DNA of 64,000 nt, from contig NZ_JADQDP010000002.1 of assembly GCF_015694735.1 (NCBI RefSeq), positions 558,001 through 622,000 on the forward strand. Reading direction: 5' to 3'. Both the position numbers and the translations under genes were made by a program. The notes beneath the pieces were generated by a model, which had not been told where the DNA came from, searched no databases, and saw only the letters and a list, made by a program, of their open reading frames with translations. Below, one piece after another: positions 29,102 through 39,300 of the stretch (within the stretch, counting starts at the first letter, position 1; each line of letters opens with the position of its first letter). Origin of the DNA: Hymenobacter properus. Lineage in GTDB: Bacteria > Bacteroidota > Bacteroidia > Cytophagales > Hymenobacteraceae.

Positions 29102-29947
29102 ATGCACCAGACCAGCATCATTCAGCGGAAACGGAAGTCCCTGCGTCGCCAGCGTTTGGCGCGGCGGGTGTTGCCTTTCCTGGCCTCTTTGTTCCTGGCC
29201 ACGCCCATGGCCGGCCCGGTCACGAAGTCGATGGCCGGCAGCTCGCCCAGCGAGTTGCGCGACATCAAGTTTGCTTTCTCGCCCCAGGCCCAGTTCGACA
29301 AAACGTTGCGCACCACCTACGACGCCCTCGGCGCCGAGCAGGAAGGCCTGCGCTTCGAAACCTTCGCCAAGGCCATGACCGGCTACCTCAACCTGCGCCA
29401 AGCCGGCAAGCTCGACGAAAGCAAGCAGGTGCTGACGGTGGTTGACTTCGACCTGCCCAGCACCGAGAAGCGCCTGTGGGTGCTCGATTTGGCCAAGAAC
29501 GAAATCCTGTTCCATACGCTCGTGGCCCACGGCCACAACTCCGGCGAGAACGAAGCCACCAACTTCTCCAACACCGACCAGAGCAACATGAGCAGCCTGG
29601 GCTTTTATGCCACGGGCGGCGAATACGAGGGCAAGCACGGCCACTCCCTGCGCCTCGAGGGCCTGGATGAAGGCGTGAACAGCAACGCCGCCGCCCGCTC
29701 CATTGTGATGCACGGCGCCGACTACGTGAGCGAAGACTTCATCAAGCAGAACGGCCGCCTGGGCCGCAGCCTCGGCTGCCCGGCTCTGCCCATGGACCAG
29801 TATTCGCAGATTATTGATGCGGTGACGGGTGGCACCTGCTTGTTCCTGAACAAGTCGGACGCCGGGTACTCGTCGCAGTACCTGAACCAGAACGTGGCCA
29901 TTGCTGCGCTGGTACCGGCTGCCAACGGGCACGTTTCGAAAGTTTAA
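29102..29947 (+). CDS. YkuD_2-type L,D-transpeptidase
   Basis: A 281-residue paralogue of the preceding gene. It has a basic N terminus and a hydrophobic signal (RRVLPFLASLFLATPMAGPV) without a lipobox Cys, so it is probably released into the periplasm. The catalytic domain has TLVAHGHNSGE, SLGFYATGGEYEGKHGHSLRLEGLD, IVMHGADY and the active-site GRSLGCPALP. ATG at 29102 was chosen; the frame is open upstream to a TTG at 29006. It is followed by a strong terminator. Confidence 0.88.
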   Translation: MHQTSIIQRKRKSLRRQRLARRVLPFLASLFLATPMAGPVTKSMAGSSPSELRDIKFAFSPQAQFDKTLRTTYDALGAEQEGLRFETFAKAMTGYLNLRQAGKLDESKQVLTVVDFDLPSTEKRLWVLDLAKNEILFHTLVAHGHNSGENEATNFSNTDQSNMSSLGFYATGGEYEGKHGHSLRLEGLDEGVNSNAAARSIVMHGADYVSEDFIKQNGRLGRSLGCPALPMDQYSQIIDAVTGGTCLFLNKSDAGYSSQYLNQNVAIAALVPAANGHVSKV

Positions 29948-29969
29948 AGCACCGCACTTGCATTAGCCA

Positions 29970-30012
29970 GCGGCGCCTTACCGGGTTTTTTCCGGGAGGC
30001 GCCGCTTTTTTT
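29970..30012 (+). terminator. Terminator after the second L,D-transpeptidase
   Basis: Arms gcggcgcct and aggcgccgc enclose taccgggttttttccggg, which can itself pair (ccggg/cccgg-like), and a run of eight T follows. Confidence 0.85.
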
Positions 30013-30109
30013 TGCTTAAAAATGCCTACTTGAAAGATTGAGCAGAAGCATCAGACAAAATGCGGTACCTTCCAAACCTCATTCCTTATTCCCACCTTTT
30101 CCACATTCT

Positions 30110-31954
30110 ATGGCCCTTTCTACACAATGCTTCCGAAGATTTAGTCTTGCCCTGGTGCTGGCAGTACTAGCCTTTTCAAGCCCGGCCCAAACCCTCTCCA
30201 CGCCGCCCAAGCGTGAGATGCGCGCCGCCTGGATAGCGCACGTCTTCAACCTCGACTGGCCCAGCGCCCGCACCCGCACGCCCGTGCAGCAGCGCCAGGA
30301 GTTCGTGAGCCTGCTTGACCGGCATCGGCAAAACGGCATCAACGCGGTGGTGGTGCAGGTGCGCGCCGCGGCCGACGCCATCTATCCCAGCACCCTGGAG
30401 CCCTGGAGCGAGTGGCTGAACGGCACCCAGGGCCAGGCCCCCAGCCCGGCCTACGACCCACTGGCCTTCATGGTGCGGGAGACGCACCGCCGCGAGATGG
30501 AATTCCACGCTTGGATAAACCCCTACCGGGCCCTTACCAGCGCCACGGCCAGCGTGGCGCCCACCCACGTCACGGTGCAGCACCCCGACTGGGTGGTGCC
30601 CTACGGCACCCTGCGCGTGCTCGACCCCGGCCTGCCCGCCGTGCGCCAGTACTTGGTGCGCGTGGTGATGGACGTGGTGCGGCGCTACGACGTGGACGCC
30701 ATTCACTTCGACGACTACTTCTACCCGGCTCCGCAAACGGGCGTCACCTTCAACGACGCGGCCACGTTTGCGGCCTACCCGCGCGGCTTCACCTCGCTGG
30801 CCGACTGGCGGCGCAACAACGTGGACTTGTTTGTGAAGATGGTGTCCGACAGCATTCGGGCCGCCAAGCCGTGGGTGAAGTTTGGCATTTCGCCGCCCGG
30901 CGTGTGGCGCAACGGCACCAGCGTGGGCGGCACGGCTACCACGGCCTTTCAGAGCTACACCGATATTTACGCCGACTCGCGGAAGTGGCTCAAGCGTGGC
31001 TGGGTCGATTACCTTGCGCCACAGGTGTACTTCGCCATCGGCCAGACAGCGGCCAACTATAGTCTGATTGTGCCGTGGTGGAGCCAGCAGGTGAACCCCG
31101 ACACCGTGCGGCACGTGTATGTGGGCCAGGGCGTGTACCGGGTGAGTGCCACGGCCACCGAGCCGGGCTTCCGCCTGCCCACGCAGCTGCCCAGCCAGAT
31201 TCGGCTGCTGCGCCAGCAGCCCAACGTGCAAGGCAGCATCTTCTACAATTCGACGCCGCTGCTGGCCAACCCCATGGGCTTTGTCGATTCGCTGCGTACC
31301 GACTTCTACCGTTTCCCGGCCCTGGTGCCCACCATGCCTTGGAAAGACGCCGTGCCGCCGCTCACGCCGCGCCAGGTAAGCCAATACAATGACGCCGCCG
31401 TGCCCGAAACGCGCCTGAGTTGGCAGGCCCCGCTGCCCGCCCCCGACGGCGAAACGGCCCGCTGGTACGCCGTGTACCGCTTCCCGGGCCGCACCACGCC
31501 CATCGCCGCCGCCGACCTGGCCAACCCCGCCAACCTGCTGGGCATTACCGACACTACGGCCTACCGCATTGCCGGCCCGCCCGACCCCGGTCGCTACGTG
31601 TACGCCGTGACGGCCCTCGACCGACTGCACAACGAAAGCACCCCCGCCAACGTGGGCTTGTTCCTGCTGGCCACTCCCAACGCCGCCCTTGCACAGCCCC
31701 TTTTCGAGCCCGCCGCACCCAATCCTTTCGCTTCGGAAACTCGCCTGGCTTTCACGCTCCCTGCCGCCGGTGCCGTCAGCCTGCGCGTCATCGACCTGGC
31801 CGGCCGGGAAGTAGCCGTGCTGACCGAAGGCGCACAAGCCGCTGGCCGCCACGAAGTAGTATTGCGTGCTGCCGATTGGCCTGCCGGCCTCTACGTGGTG
31901 GTGCTGCAAACCGCGGGCGGCGTAGCCCGGCAAAAGGTGCTCCTGCTGCGCTAG
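30110..31954 (+). CDS. GH10-like (PF02638/DUF187) hydrolase with T9SS tail
   Basis: A 614-residue protein with a signal peptide (LALVLAVLAFSSPAQ). The glycosyl-hydrolase-like 10 domain has REMRAAWIAHVFNLDWPS at its start, VVVQVRAAADAIYPS, HAWINPYRA, and the barrel-end motifs YDVDAIHFDDYFYP and WVKFGISPPGVWRN. A fibronectin III-like module (about 430-520) and a T9SS type A tail (APNPFASETRLAFTLP ... AGLYVVVLQTAGG) follow. The family probably acts on surface or peptidoglycan glycans, but the substrate is unproven. ATG at 30110 was chosen because it gives the signal peptide. The preceding genes are peptidoglycan transpeptidases. Confidence 0.88.
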   Translation: MALSTQCFRRFSLALVLAVLAFSSPAQTLSTPPKREMRAAWIAHVFNLDWPSARTRTPVQQRQEFVSLLDRHRQNGINAVVVQVRAAADAIYPSTLEPWSEWLNGTQGQAPSPAYDPLAFMVRETHRREMEFHAWINPYRALTSATASVAPTHVTVQHPDWVVPYGTLRVLDPGLPAVRQYLVRVVMDVVRRYDVDAIHFDDYFYPAPQTGVTFNDAATFAAYPRGFTSLADWRRNNVDLFVKMVSDSIRAAKPWVKFGISPPGVWRNGTSVGGTATTAFQSYTDIYADSRKWLKRGWVDYLAPQVYFAIGQTAANYSLIVPWWSQQVNPDTVRHVYVGQGVYRVSATATEPGFRLPTQLPSQIRLLRQQPNVQGSIFYNSTPLLANPMGFVDSLRTDFYRFPALVPTMPWKDAVPPLTPRQVSQYNDAAVPETRLSWQAPLPAPDGETARWYAVYRFPGRTTPIAAADLANPANLLGITDTTAYRIAGPPDPGRYVYAVTALDRLHNESTPANVGLFLLATPNAALAQPLFEPAAPNPFASETRLAFTLPAAGAVSLRVIDLAGREVAVLTEGAQAAGRHEVVLRAADWPAGLYVVVLQTAGGVARQKVLLLR

Positions 31955-31978
31955 TGCTACCAGCCCTCCCCACAACAC

Positions 31979-32025
31979 GACAGCACAAGGGCGCCCGGCA
32001 ATTTGCCGGGCGCCCTTGTGCTGTC
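31979..32025. terminator. Bidirectional terminator with 23-bp perfect arms
   Basis: gacagcacaagggcgcccgg + caa (31979-32001) is exactly mirrored by 32003-32025 around a single base. It lies between convergent genes. There is no T-run, so its strength may come from stem stability alone. Confidence 0.7.
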
Positions 32026-32042
32026 ACTGCGAAGCTCTGTGG

Positions 32043-33104
32043 CTACAGCTTCACCCCAAATTTGGCGCCCACGCCTTCCAGGTCCTTCACCACCGCGTCG
32101 AGCAGCGGAATACCATCCAGAATGCGGTGCGCGGCCATTTCGCGCTCCGGGTCGCCGGGAATGAGGACCTTTTTGCCTTCCACGGCCTGCGCGTTGCGGA
32201 AAGTCGAAATCCAGTTATCCATGTGGGCTTTGAACTCGTCGGCCGGCCGGAAGGCATCGACGCGCATGGCGCCGAAGAAGTGTCCCAGGCCCTGGCCCAC
32301 GGGGTTGGCCGAAGGCTGCAGAAAGGCCACGAAGGGCGGCACCCAGGGACCGTAGTTGGCGCCGGAGAGTACGGCCGAGAAAATGTCGACAATGCTGCCC
32401 AGGGCATAGCCTTTGTGCGAGCCGGTGGCCCCGCCGAGGGGCAGCAAGGCGCCGCCGTTTTTCACGGCGTTGGCGTCGGTGCTGGGCTGGCCGTCGGCGG
32501 TTTGGGCCCAGCCTTCGGGTAGGGGTGTGCCTTTGCGCTGGGCAATTTCGAGCTTGCCGTTGGCCGCAGTGGTGGTGGCCATGTCAGCCACAAAATCGGG
32601 CTGCTCGCCGGCGGGCACGGCCACAGCAATGGGGTTGGTGCCGAGCAGGCGGTCGAGCGAATAAGTGGGCGCTACCAAAGGCGAGGCGTTGGTCATGGCC
32701 ACGCCTATCATGTCGTGGGCCAGGGGCAGCATGGCGTGGTAGCCCGCAATGCCGAAGTGGTTGGAGTTCTTCACCGACACCCAGCCCGTGCCCACTTGTC
32801 GGGCTTTCTCGATGGCCACGCGCATAGCCTTGGGGCCTACCACCAAGCCCAGGCCGCCGTCGCCGTCCACCACGGCGGTGCTGGGTGTTTCGTAGGTCAC
32901 GCCCACGCGGGGCGTGGCGTTGATGCGGCCGGCTTCCCATAAGCGCACGTAGCCCACGAGGCGGGCCACGCCGTGCGAGTCCACGCCGCGCAAATCGGCC
33001 GAGAGCAGGGTTTCGGTGGCAAGGGTGGCGTCTTCATCGGGGCAGCCGATGCTGCGAAAAACGGCCTCCGTGAAGGCAAAGAGTTGGCTGTAGGAAAAGG
33101 TCAT
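32043..33104 (-). CDS. Ldh-family (malate/lactate/ureidoglycolate-type) NAD(P)-dependent dehydrogenase
   Basis: A 353-residue cytoplasmic oxidoreductase of the type 2 malate/L-lactate dehydrogenase family, which has a non-Rossmann NAD fold. Visible motifs are LRGVDSHGVARLVGY, VGTGWVSVKNSNHFGIAGYH (family His), MTNASPLVAPTYSLDRLLGTNPIAVAVP-type loop, and GSHKGYALGSIVDI. The substrate (malate, lactate, sulfolactate or ureidoglycolate) cannot be decided. An exact TAnnTTTG element lies only 5 bp upstream of the ATG, suggesting a leaderless transcript. Confidence 0.88.
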   Translation of the reverse strand: MTFSYSQLFAFTEAVFRSIGCPDEDATLATETLLSADLRGVDSHGVARLVGYVRLWEAGRINATPRVGVTYETPSTAVVDGDGGLGLVVGPKAMRVAIEKARQVGTGWVSVKNSNHFGIAGYHAMLPLAHDMIGVAMTNASPLVAPTYSLDRLLGTNPIAVAVPAGEQPDFVADMATTTAANGKLEIAQRKGTPLPEGWAQTADGQPSTDANAVKNGGALLPLGGATGSHKGYALGSIVDIFSAVLSGANYGPWVPPFVAFLQPSANPVGQGLGHFFGAMRVDAFRPADEFKAHMDNWISTFRNAQAVEGKKVLIPGDPEREMAAHRILDGIPLLDAVVKDLEGVGAKFGVKL

Positions 33105-33109
33105 GGCCG

Positions 33110-33117
33110 CAAAATTA
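33110..33117 (-). promoter_or_regulatory. Putative -7 promoter element of the Ldh gene
   Basis: On the minus strand TAATTTTG matches TAnnTTTG exactly and ends 5 bp before the ATG, which would place the transcript start at or next to the start codon. Confidence 0.45.
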
Positions 33118-33213
33118 GGGGCGGATGCGGCGTGCCGCCGCGCGGGCCCACCTTCCCCAGGGTCCTTGCCACGGGCGGGCCCTGGCCGAAGCGGCGCGCG
33201 GCCCTATCCCGCG

Positions 33214-33978
33214 CTAATCCAGCTTGTAGAGCCGGCGTAGCAGCTCGTGGTGGTAGGTTTGGCTCACGGGTAATACTTGTTCGCCCACCTGCGCCAGGTT
33301 GCGCACCGGGTCGAAGCGCTCCAGGTAGTCGAGGTTGATGTGGTAGCTGCGCTGAATCTGCACGAACCGGTCGGGCGGAAGGTGGCGCATCACCTCGCGC
33401 AGGGGCATGCGCACCACCACCGTGCGCCCGGCCAGCACCAGGCGGCACACCTTGTTGTCGGCTTCCACGCTTTGAATTTCGCTCACGCGGATTTTCTCCA
33501 GCAGGCCGTTTTCCTTGATGAACAGCGTGTCCGGCGTTTTTTCCGGCGGCTGAGCAGCGGTGGGGGCCGTGGCCTCGGCCGCAACTGCTGCGCCGGTAGC
33601 CGCAAAGCTGTCGATGGCCAGCGCCATGGCTCTTTTCAGGGCGTCGAAGGCCACGGGCTTGATGAGGTAGGCGGCCGGGCCCAGCGGGCGGGCGCGGGCA
33701 AAGGCTTCGTCGTCGGCCCGCGAGGTGAGAAAAATGATGGGCACGGGGCGCAGTTCCCGCAGCTGGCCCGCCAGTTCAATCCCATCCACCGCGCCGCGCA
33801 GGTGCACATCGAGCAGCACCAGGTCCACGGCTTCGGTGCGAAACAGCGAGAGGGTCGTGCGCGCATCGGTGGCCGGGCCGATGAACTCGCAGCCCAGGTC
33901 TTGCAGGTAGGCTTCGAGCTGGTCGGCGTAAATCGGCTCGTCTTCCACCACCAGCACGCGAATGGCTAAATCGCCCAT
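33214..33978 (-). CDS. LytTR-family response regulator
   Basis: A 254-residue regulator. The receiver domain (about 5-125) has acidic VVEDEP, phosphoacceptor Asp in LVLLDVHLRG (about 56), Thr/Ser in IIFLTS and Lys in YLIKP. The Ala-rich linker (about 128-150) leads to a LytTR DNA-binding domain (about 152-250; LFIKENGLLEKIRVSEIQSVEADNK-type strand and FVQIQRSYHINLDYLERF). It lies 66 bp downstream of the histidine kinase on the same strand; the two almost surely form a two-component pair. Confidence 0.92.
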   Translation of the reverse strand: MGDLAIRVLVVEDEPIYADQLEAYLQDLGCEFIGPATDARTTLSLFRTEAVDLVLLDVHLRGAVDGIELAGQLRELRPVPIIFLTSRADDEAFARARPLGPAAYLIKPVAFDALKRAMALAIDSFAATGAAVAAEATAPTAAQPPEKTPDTLFIKENGLLEKIRVSEIQSVEADNKVCRLVLAGRTVVVRMPLREVMRHLPPDRFVQIQRSYHINLDYLERFDPVRNLAQVGEQVLPVSQTYHHELLRRLYKLD

Positions 33979-34044
33979 AGGATTTTCCAGGTTATGGCAC
34001 TAAGACCTGGCCGAAAGTACGCAAATTGTAGGGGCAGGGTGCTC

Positions 34045-36039
34045 CTACACCGTTTCGCCCGCCAGCTGCGAAACCTCTTGATTCGTTTCGGCCCCAACCG
34101 CTGCCGGTAGCGCCACCACCACCGTGGTGCCTTGCCCGGGCCGGCTCGTCAGGCTGAGCTGGCCGCCCTGGGCGCGGGCAAACGACTGGCTTAGCCGCCA
34201 GCCCAGGCCCGCCGGCCCGCGCCGACCGGCCGGATACCCAATGGCCGCTTCGGCCACCAGCCGCTGCACTTGCGCGGCATCCATGCCCGCACCGGTGTCG
34301 CGCACCACAAGGTTAATGTAGCGGGGCAGCCCGGCCTCTGCAGCGAGGGTGATGGTGCCCCCGGCTGGGGTGGCACGCAAGGCGTTGCTGATGAGGTTGC
34401 GCAGGATGGTGTGCGTCATGTTGCGGTCGGCCCGCACCCGGCCAGCAGTGCCGGGGGCCACGGCGAGCTGCACGCCGGCGGCTTCGCAGCCGGGCTGGTA
34501 AAGCGCAGCCGCCTCGGCCAGCAGGGTGGCGGCATCCAGGGTTTCGGGCTGGGGCGTGAGCTCGCCGCGCTGGGTGAGGGCCCAGCTGAGCAGGTTGTCG
34601 AGAAGGCCGCGCAGGCCCTCGGCCGCCTGGCGCATGCGCTCGCCCAGGCCCAGCAAACGGGCGGTGTCGTGGCGCTCCACGTAGCGCTTCAGCAGGTCGG
34701 CCAAGGCGGAGAAAGCCACCACGGGGCTGCGCAAATCGTGGGCGATGAGGGCGTAGAGGCGGTCTTGCTCGGTGCGGGTGGCTTGCAACTCGGTGTTTTG
34801 GCGGGCCAGCTGGGCCCGGCTCAGCCGCAGGCGCCAGGCCAGCAGGCCAGCCCCGCCCAGGCCGGCGGCCACGGCCAGCAACAGTCCCCCAAGCAGCCAG
34901 AGATACTGCCGTTGCTTGGCGGCTTGCTGTTGCTGGAGCTGGGTGCGCTGGGTGAGCTCGCGCACGCGGTTCTGCTGCCGTTCGGTGTCGAACTGCACCC
35001 GCAGGCGGGCCAAGGTCTGGCGCCGCTCTGCCGATTCCAGGCTGTCGAGCAGCGCTTGGCCGGTGCGGGCCAGCCGGTAAGCGGCCAGGCCCTGCCCGGT
35101 TTCGGCCAGGGCAGCAGCCAGCAGCTTGTCGCCCTGCGCTTCCAGTCCAGTGGCTTTGAGCTGGCGGGCCCAGGCCACGGCGGGGCGAAGCAGGGCGGCT
35201 GCCTCGGCGGGGCGGTGGCGGGCCAGCAGTACTTCGGCCAGGCCCAGGCGCGTTTCAGTCTGGCCAAACCGGTCGCCGAAGCGCTGGTAGAGCCGCAAAG
35301 ACTCATTGAAGCAGTACTCAGCCGAGTCGTATTGCCAGTGTAGGGCATGCACCTGGCCCATGTCGGCGAAGCAGGAGGCCTGGTTGGCGTCGGGGGGCAG
35401 GCGGCGGAAGGAGGCCAGGGCCTGGCGGGTGTATTGGGTACAGAGGCGGTCGATGGAATCGGGGGCAGGCTGGCCCGAGCGCAGCCAGCCGTAGTACAGC
35501 GACGCCAAGCTGTACTGGCCCAGGCCCTGGTCGGAAATGGATACGGGACGGCGGCGCTGCATATGTGCTAGGGCCAGCCGGCCGTATTTCTCGGCTTCGG
35601 CAAAGTCCTGCTGCTGGATGGCCACCCGGCTCAGGCCCAGCAGGGCCAGCATGTGCTGGCGGTCGGCGCGCGGGGTGGTTTCGGCCCGGCGCACGGCCTG
35701 CTGGTAGTAGCGAATGGCGGCCAGCTCGTCGTGCTGCAGGTAGGCCGCCCGCGCCAGGGCGTTGAGCAGGTACACCTCGCCCAGGCCAAAGCGCAGCTGC
35801 CGGGCCAGGGCCAGGCCCTGCTGCCCGTAAGCCAGGGCCTGCGCCACGTCGTGGGTGCTGGTTTGCCAACACAAGTGGTTGAGCAGCAGCACGCGGTTGG
35901 TGTCGGGCGGCGTGGTGGCCAGGCGCTGCCGCAGGCTATCGAGCGCCGACGCCTGCGCCCCGGCGCTCAGGGGCAGCAGCAGTAAAAGCAGGAGGCGAAG
36001 CAGGCGCACAAGCGGGATGAGACAGACGGAATTACCCAA
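34045..36039 (-). CDS. TPR-containing sensor histidine kinase
   Basis: About 664 residues from a TTG at 36039 (GTG at 36009 is an alternative; the frame is open to 36297, but the extra Arg/Gly-rich part lacks protein character). A signal peptide (LLRLLLLLLLPLSAGAQA) is followed by periplasmic TPR-like repeats (about 50-330), one transmembrane segment (about 378-400, LWLLGGLLLAVAAGLGGAGL), a short coiled coil and the kinase core. H-box LIAHDLRSPV (His about 433), N-box HTILRNLISNALRA, G1 DTGAGM and G2 GPAGLGWRLS are present. It probably phosphorylates the LytTR regulator at 33214. Confidence 0.88.
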   Translation of the reverse strand: MGNSVCLIPLVRLLRLLLLLLLPLSAGAQASALDSLRQRLATTPPDTNRVLLLNHLCWQTSTHDVAQALAYGQQGLALARQLRFGLGEVYLLNALARAAYLQHDELAAIRYYQQAVRRAETTPRADRQHMLALLGLSRVAIQQQDFAEAEKYGRLALAHMQRRRPVSISDQGLGQYSLASLYYGWLRSGQPAPDSIDRLCTQYTRQALASFRRLPPDANQASCFADMGQVHALHWQYDSAEYCFNESLRLYQRFGDRFGQTETRLGLAEVLLARHRPAEAAALLRPAVAWARQLKATGLEAQGDKLLAAALAETGQGLAAYRLARTGQALLDSLESAERRQTLARLRVQFDTERQQNRVRELTQRTQLQQQQAAKQRQYLWLLGGLLLAVAAGLGGAGLLAWRLRLSRAQLARQNTELQATRTEQDRLYALIAHDLRSPVVAFSALADLLKRYVERHDTARLLGLGERMRQAAEGLRGLLDNLLSWALTQRGELTPQPETLDAATLLAEAAALYQPGCEAAGVQLAVAPGTAGRVRADRNMTHTILRNLISNALRATPAGGTITLAAEAGLPRYINLVVRDTGAGMDAAQVQRLVAEAAIGYPAGRRGPAGLGWRLSQSFARAQGGQLSLTSRPGQGTTVVVALPAAVGAETNQEVSQLAGETV

Positions 36040-36307
36040 GATACTGCGGCCAAAGCCAAACCGCCAACGCCCTGCGCCGCGGTTACGTTGTGCCGGGCCC
36101 GGCCCGGGCCGTTTGGGAGCGAAAATCAGACTCGCACTGCGAACGCCTACACTCGCACCCAAAACCGTTAGACTCGCGCCCGCCGGGTTCCGGCGGCGGC
36201 GGCCTCGAGCTACCTTGTGCTGCAAGGGGCCCCGGGGCGTTACCCCCTCGACGCGGCAATTGCCAAACCCGGGGCCCTGCCACCCACCATTCTTCACTCT
36301 TCTTTTT

Positions 36308-39300
36308 ATGGCTGAAACGACTACTTTGCCCCGGCCTGCCCGCTGGTATCGCCTGGGCGGCGCGCTGCTGGCCTTGCTGCTGAGCGGCCCGGCCGCCCTG
36401 GCCCAGCTCAGCGGCGCCTACACCATCAACGACGCCCAGCCCACGGGCGGCACCAACTTCGCCAGCTTTTCGGCGGCCGCCGCTGCGCTCACAACCAGCG
36501 GGGTGAGCGGGCCGGTGACGTTTAGCGTGAGCGGTGGGCCCTACACCGAGCAGCTGCGCCTGCCGGTTATTACGGGCAGCAGCGCCACCAACCGCATTAC
36601 GTTCAACGGCAACGGGCGCACCCTGCAGTTTTTGTCTGCGACGGCGGCTGAGCCGGCCACCGTGTCGCTGAACGGGGCCGACTACGTGACCGTCAACAAC
36701 CTCAACGTGATGAGTGGTGCTACGGCTGGCTGGGGCATTCAGCTGGTGAACAACGCCGACAACAACGTGGTGAGCAACTGCACCGTGACCAGCGGGGTGG
36801 CTTTCAACTGCGGAGGCATCGTGTCGGGGGCTGCTGCCACCAGCATCACCGCTGCCGGCGCCACGGCCAACCAGAACGTGACCATCACCGGCAACACGGT
36901 GCAGGGCGGCTACTACGGCATCAGCGTGATGGGCAACACGGTGGCGGCCCCCACGCCGGGCGTGGTCATCAGCAACAACACGGTGCGCGACTTTTACCAG
37001 TACGGCATCTACGCCGGTTACCTCACGGCGCCCCGAATTACGGGCAACGAGGCTACCCGGCCCACGGCTACCTCGGTTACGACCTACTACGGCATCTACC
37101 TGACCACCGGCGTGAGCGGCGCGGCCGTGGAGCGCAACCGCCTGCACACCGCTTACGCCCCGGGCACCAGCGGCGTGTCGTACGGCATCTTTGTGGGCAC
37201 GGGCGCGGCGGCTACCGCTACCAGCACCAACGACGTAGTGAACAACCTGGTTTACGACATTTCGAGCGCCGGCGCAACGTTTGGCATTTACAACAACAGC
37301 TCGGCCTACGCGCGCTACTACCACAACACGATTGACATCAACGACCCCACCACGCAGTCGGTGAACAGCTCCTACGGCTTCTACCAGCTGCTGGGGCCGA
37401 ACGTGGAATTTCTGAACAACATCGTGCGCATCAGCAAGGGCGGGGGCATGCCGCAGTTCGCGGTGTATGTTTCCACGCTTTCTGCCGGCTCCACCATCAG
37501 CAACTACAACGACCTGAGCGGGCAGGGTGCCAACTTCATTACCGGCGCCTACAACCAAACCAGCTTCCCGACCCTGGCCGCCTGGAAAACCGCCAACAAT
37601 GGCGCCTTCGACCAAGCCAGCACCAACGCCGAACCGGGCTTCGAGAACGTGGCCACCGGCAACCTGCGCCCCACCGCCAGCCCCCTCGACGGCAAGGGCA
37701 CACCGCTCGCCCGCGTGCCCCAGGACTTTACTGGCACCACCCGTAGCAGCACCGCCCCCGACCTGGGCGCTTACGAATTCACGCCCCCGGCCCTTGATGT
37801 GGCAGTGCTCAGCATCGACGCCCTGGCCCCGCCGCTCACGGCTGGCCCCCGGCCGGTGGTGACCACCATTCTCAACAATGGTACCACGGCCCTGACATCG
37901 GTGCGCCTGCAATACGTGCTGAACGGCGGCACCCCCGTGGCCCAGACGTTCACGCTGAGCAACCTGGCCCCAGGCACTTCCCAAAGCCTGACCTTTACTA
38001 CGCCGGCGCAATTGGTGGTCGGGGCCGACACGCTGACGGTGACGGCTAGCCTGCCCAACGGCCAGCCCGATGCCAACGCCACCAACAACGCCCGCACCAC
38101 GGTGGCCTACACCGCCCTGCGCGGCACCTACACCATCAACCAGCAGCAGCCCGCCAGCGCCACCAACTTCGTGAACTTCGGCACGGCCGCGGCGGCCCTC
38201 AACGGCGGCGGCGTGTCCGGCCCCGTGCGCCTGAACGTGCTGAACGGGCCCTACACCGGGCCTTTCGTACTGGGCATCATCCCTGGCGTGAGTGCCACCG
38301 ACACGGTGGTGGTGGACGGCGGCGCTGCCAAGCAGTCCATTGTGTACAACGGCACGGTGGCGCAATCGGCCGCCATTTCGCTGCTCGATACCGACTTCGT
38401 GACCCTGCAAAACCTGACCATCGACGTGGCGGGCGCCGTGGGCGCGAATGTTACCTACGGCACGGGCGTGCAGGTGCAGGGTGCGGCCGAAAACAACCGC
38501 ATTGCCAACTGCGTGATACTGGCGTCGCTGACCACTACGTCGGGCGGCTGCATAGGCATCTCGGTGGCGCCCGGCAGCTCGGGCACGCTGGTGCCGCTCG
38601 GCAACGCCACCAACCTGCGCGTGACGGGCAATGTCATCAGCGGCGGCTACAACGGGTTGGCGATGATAGGTGTTTCCAGTTCCAGCCGGGCCGCTGGTTT
38701 CCGCGCCATCGGCAACGAGGTGCGCGACTTTTACCAGCGCGGCATCGACGTGGAAAATAGCACCGGCGCGCGTGTGAGTGGCAACAACGTGCACCGCACC
38801 AACCGCTCGGTGGTCATTGCTTTCTACGGCATCTACGGCTTTAATAACCTGGCCTCAGTAGTGGAAAGCAACCGCATTCACGACTCCTTCAGCGGCGCGC
38901 CCACGAATGGTGCAAACGCCAGCGCCTACGGCATCTACTACACGGCCAACAGCGGGGTGCTGGGCCTGGAAAACGACGTGATTAACAACGTGGTGTATAA
39001 TTTCACCGGCTTCGGCATCGATTACGGCATCTACAACTCAAGCACCGGCTATACCCGCTACTACCACAACACCGTGTCGCTGGACCAGACGAGCTACATT
39101 GGCACATCGGGCTGCTACGGCTTCTACCAGACGGGAGTAGCTAACCTGATTGACTTCCGCAACAACCTGATAAGCGTGACCCGCGGCGGCACGGGCAACA
39201 AGTACGCGCTGTACTTCGGCACGGTCGGCTCCACCATCACGTCGGACTACAATGACCTGTACGTGAGCGGCACCACCAACTTCACCGGCTACTACGGCAG

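Noticed and set aside
36083..38794. 903-codon minus-strand ORF opposite the beta-helix gene
   Set aside because: Its translation is His/Ala/Gly/Val-rich with no domain, and the plus strand carries a coherent signal peptide, repeats and sorting domain. It is the usual antisense shadow in GC-rich DNA.
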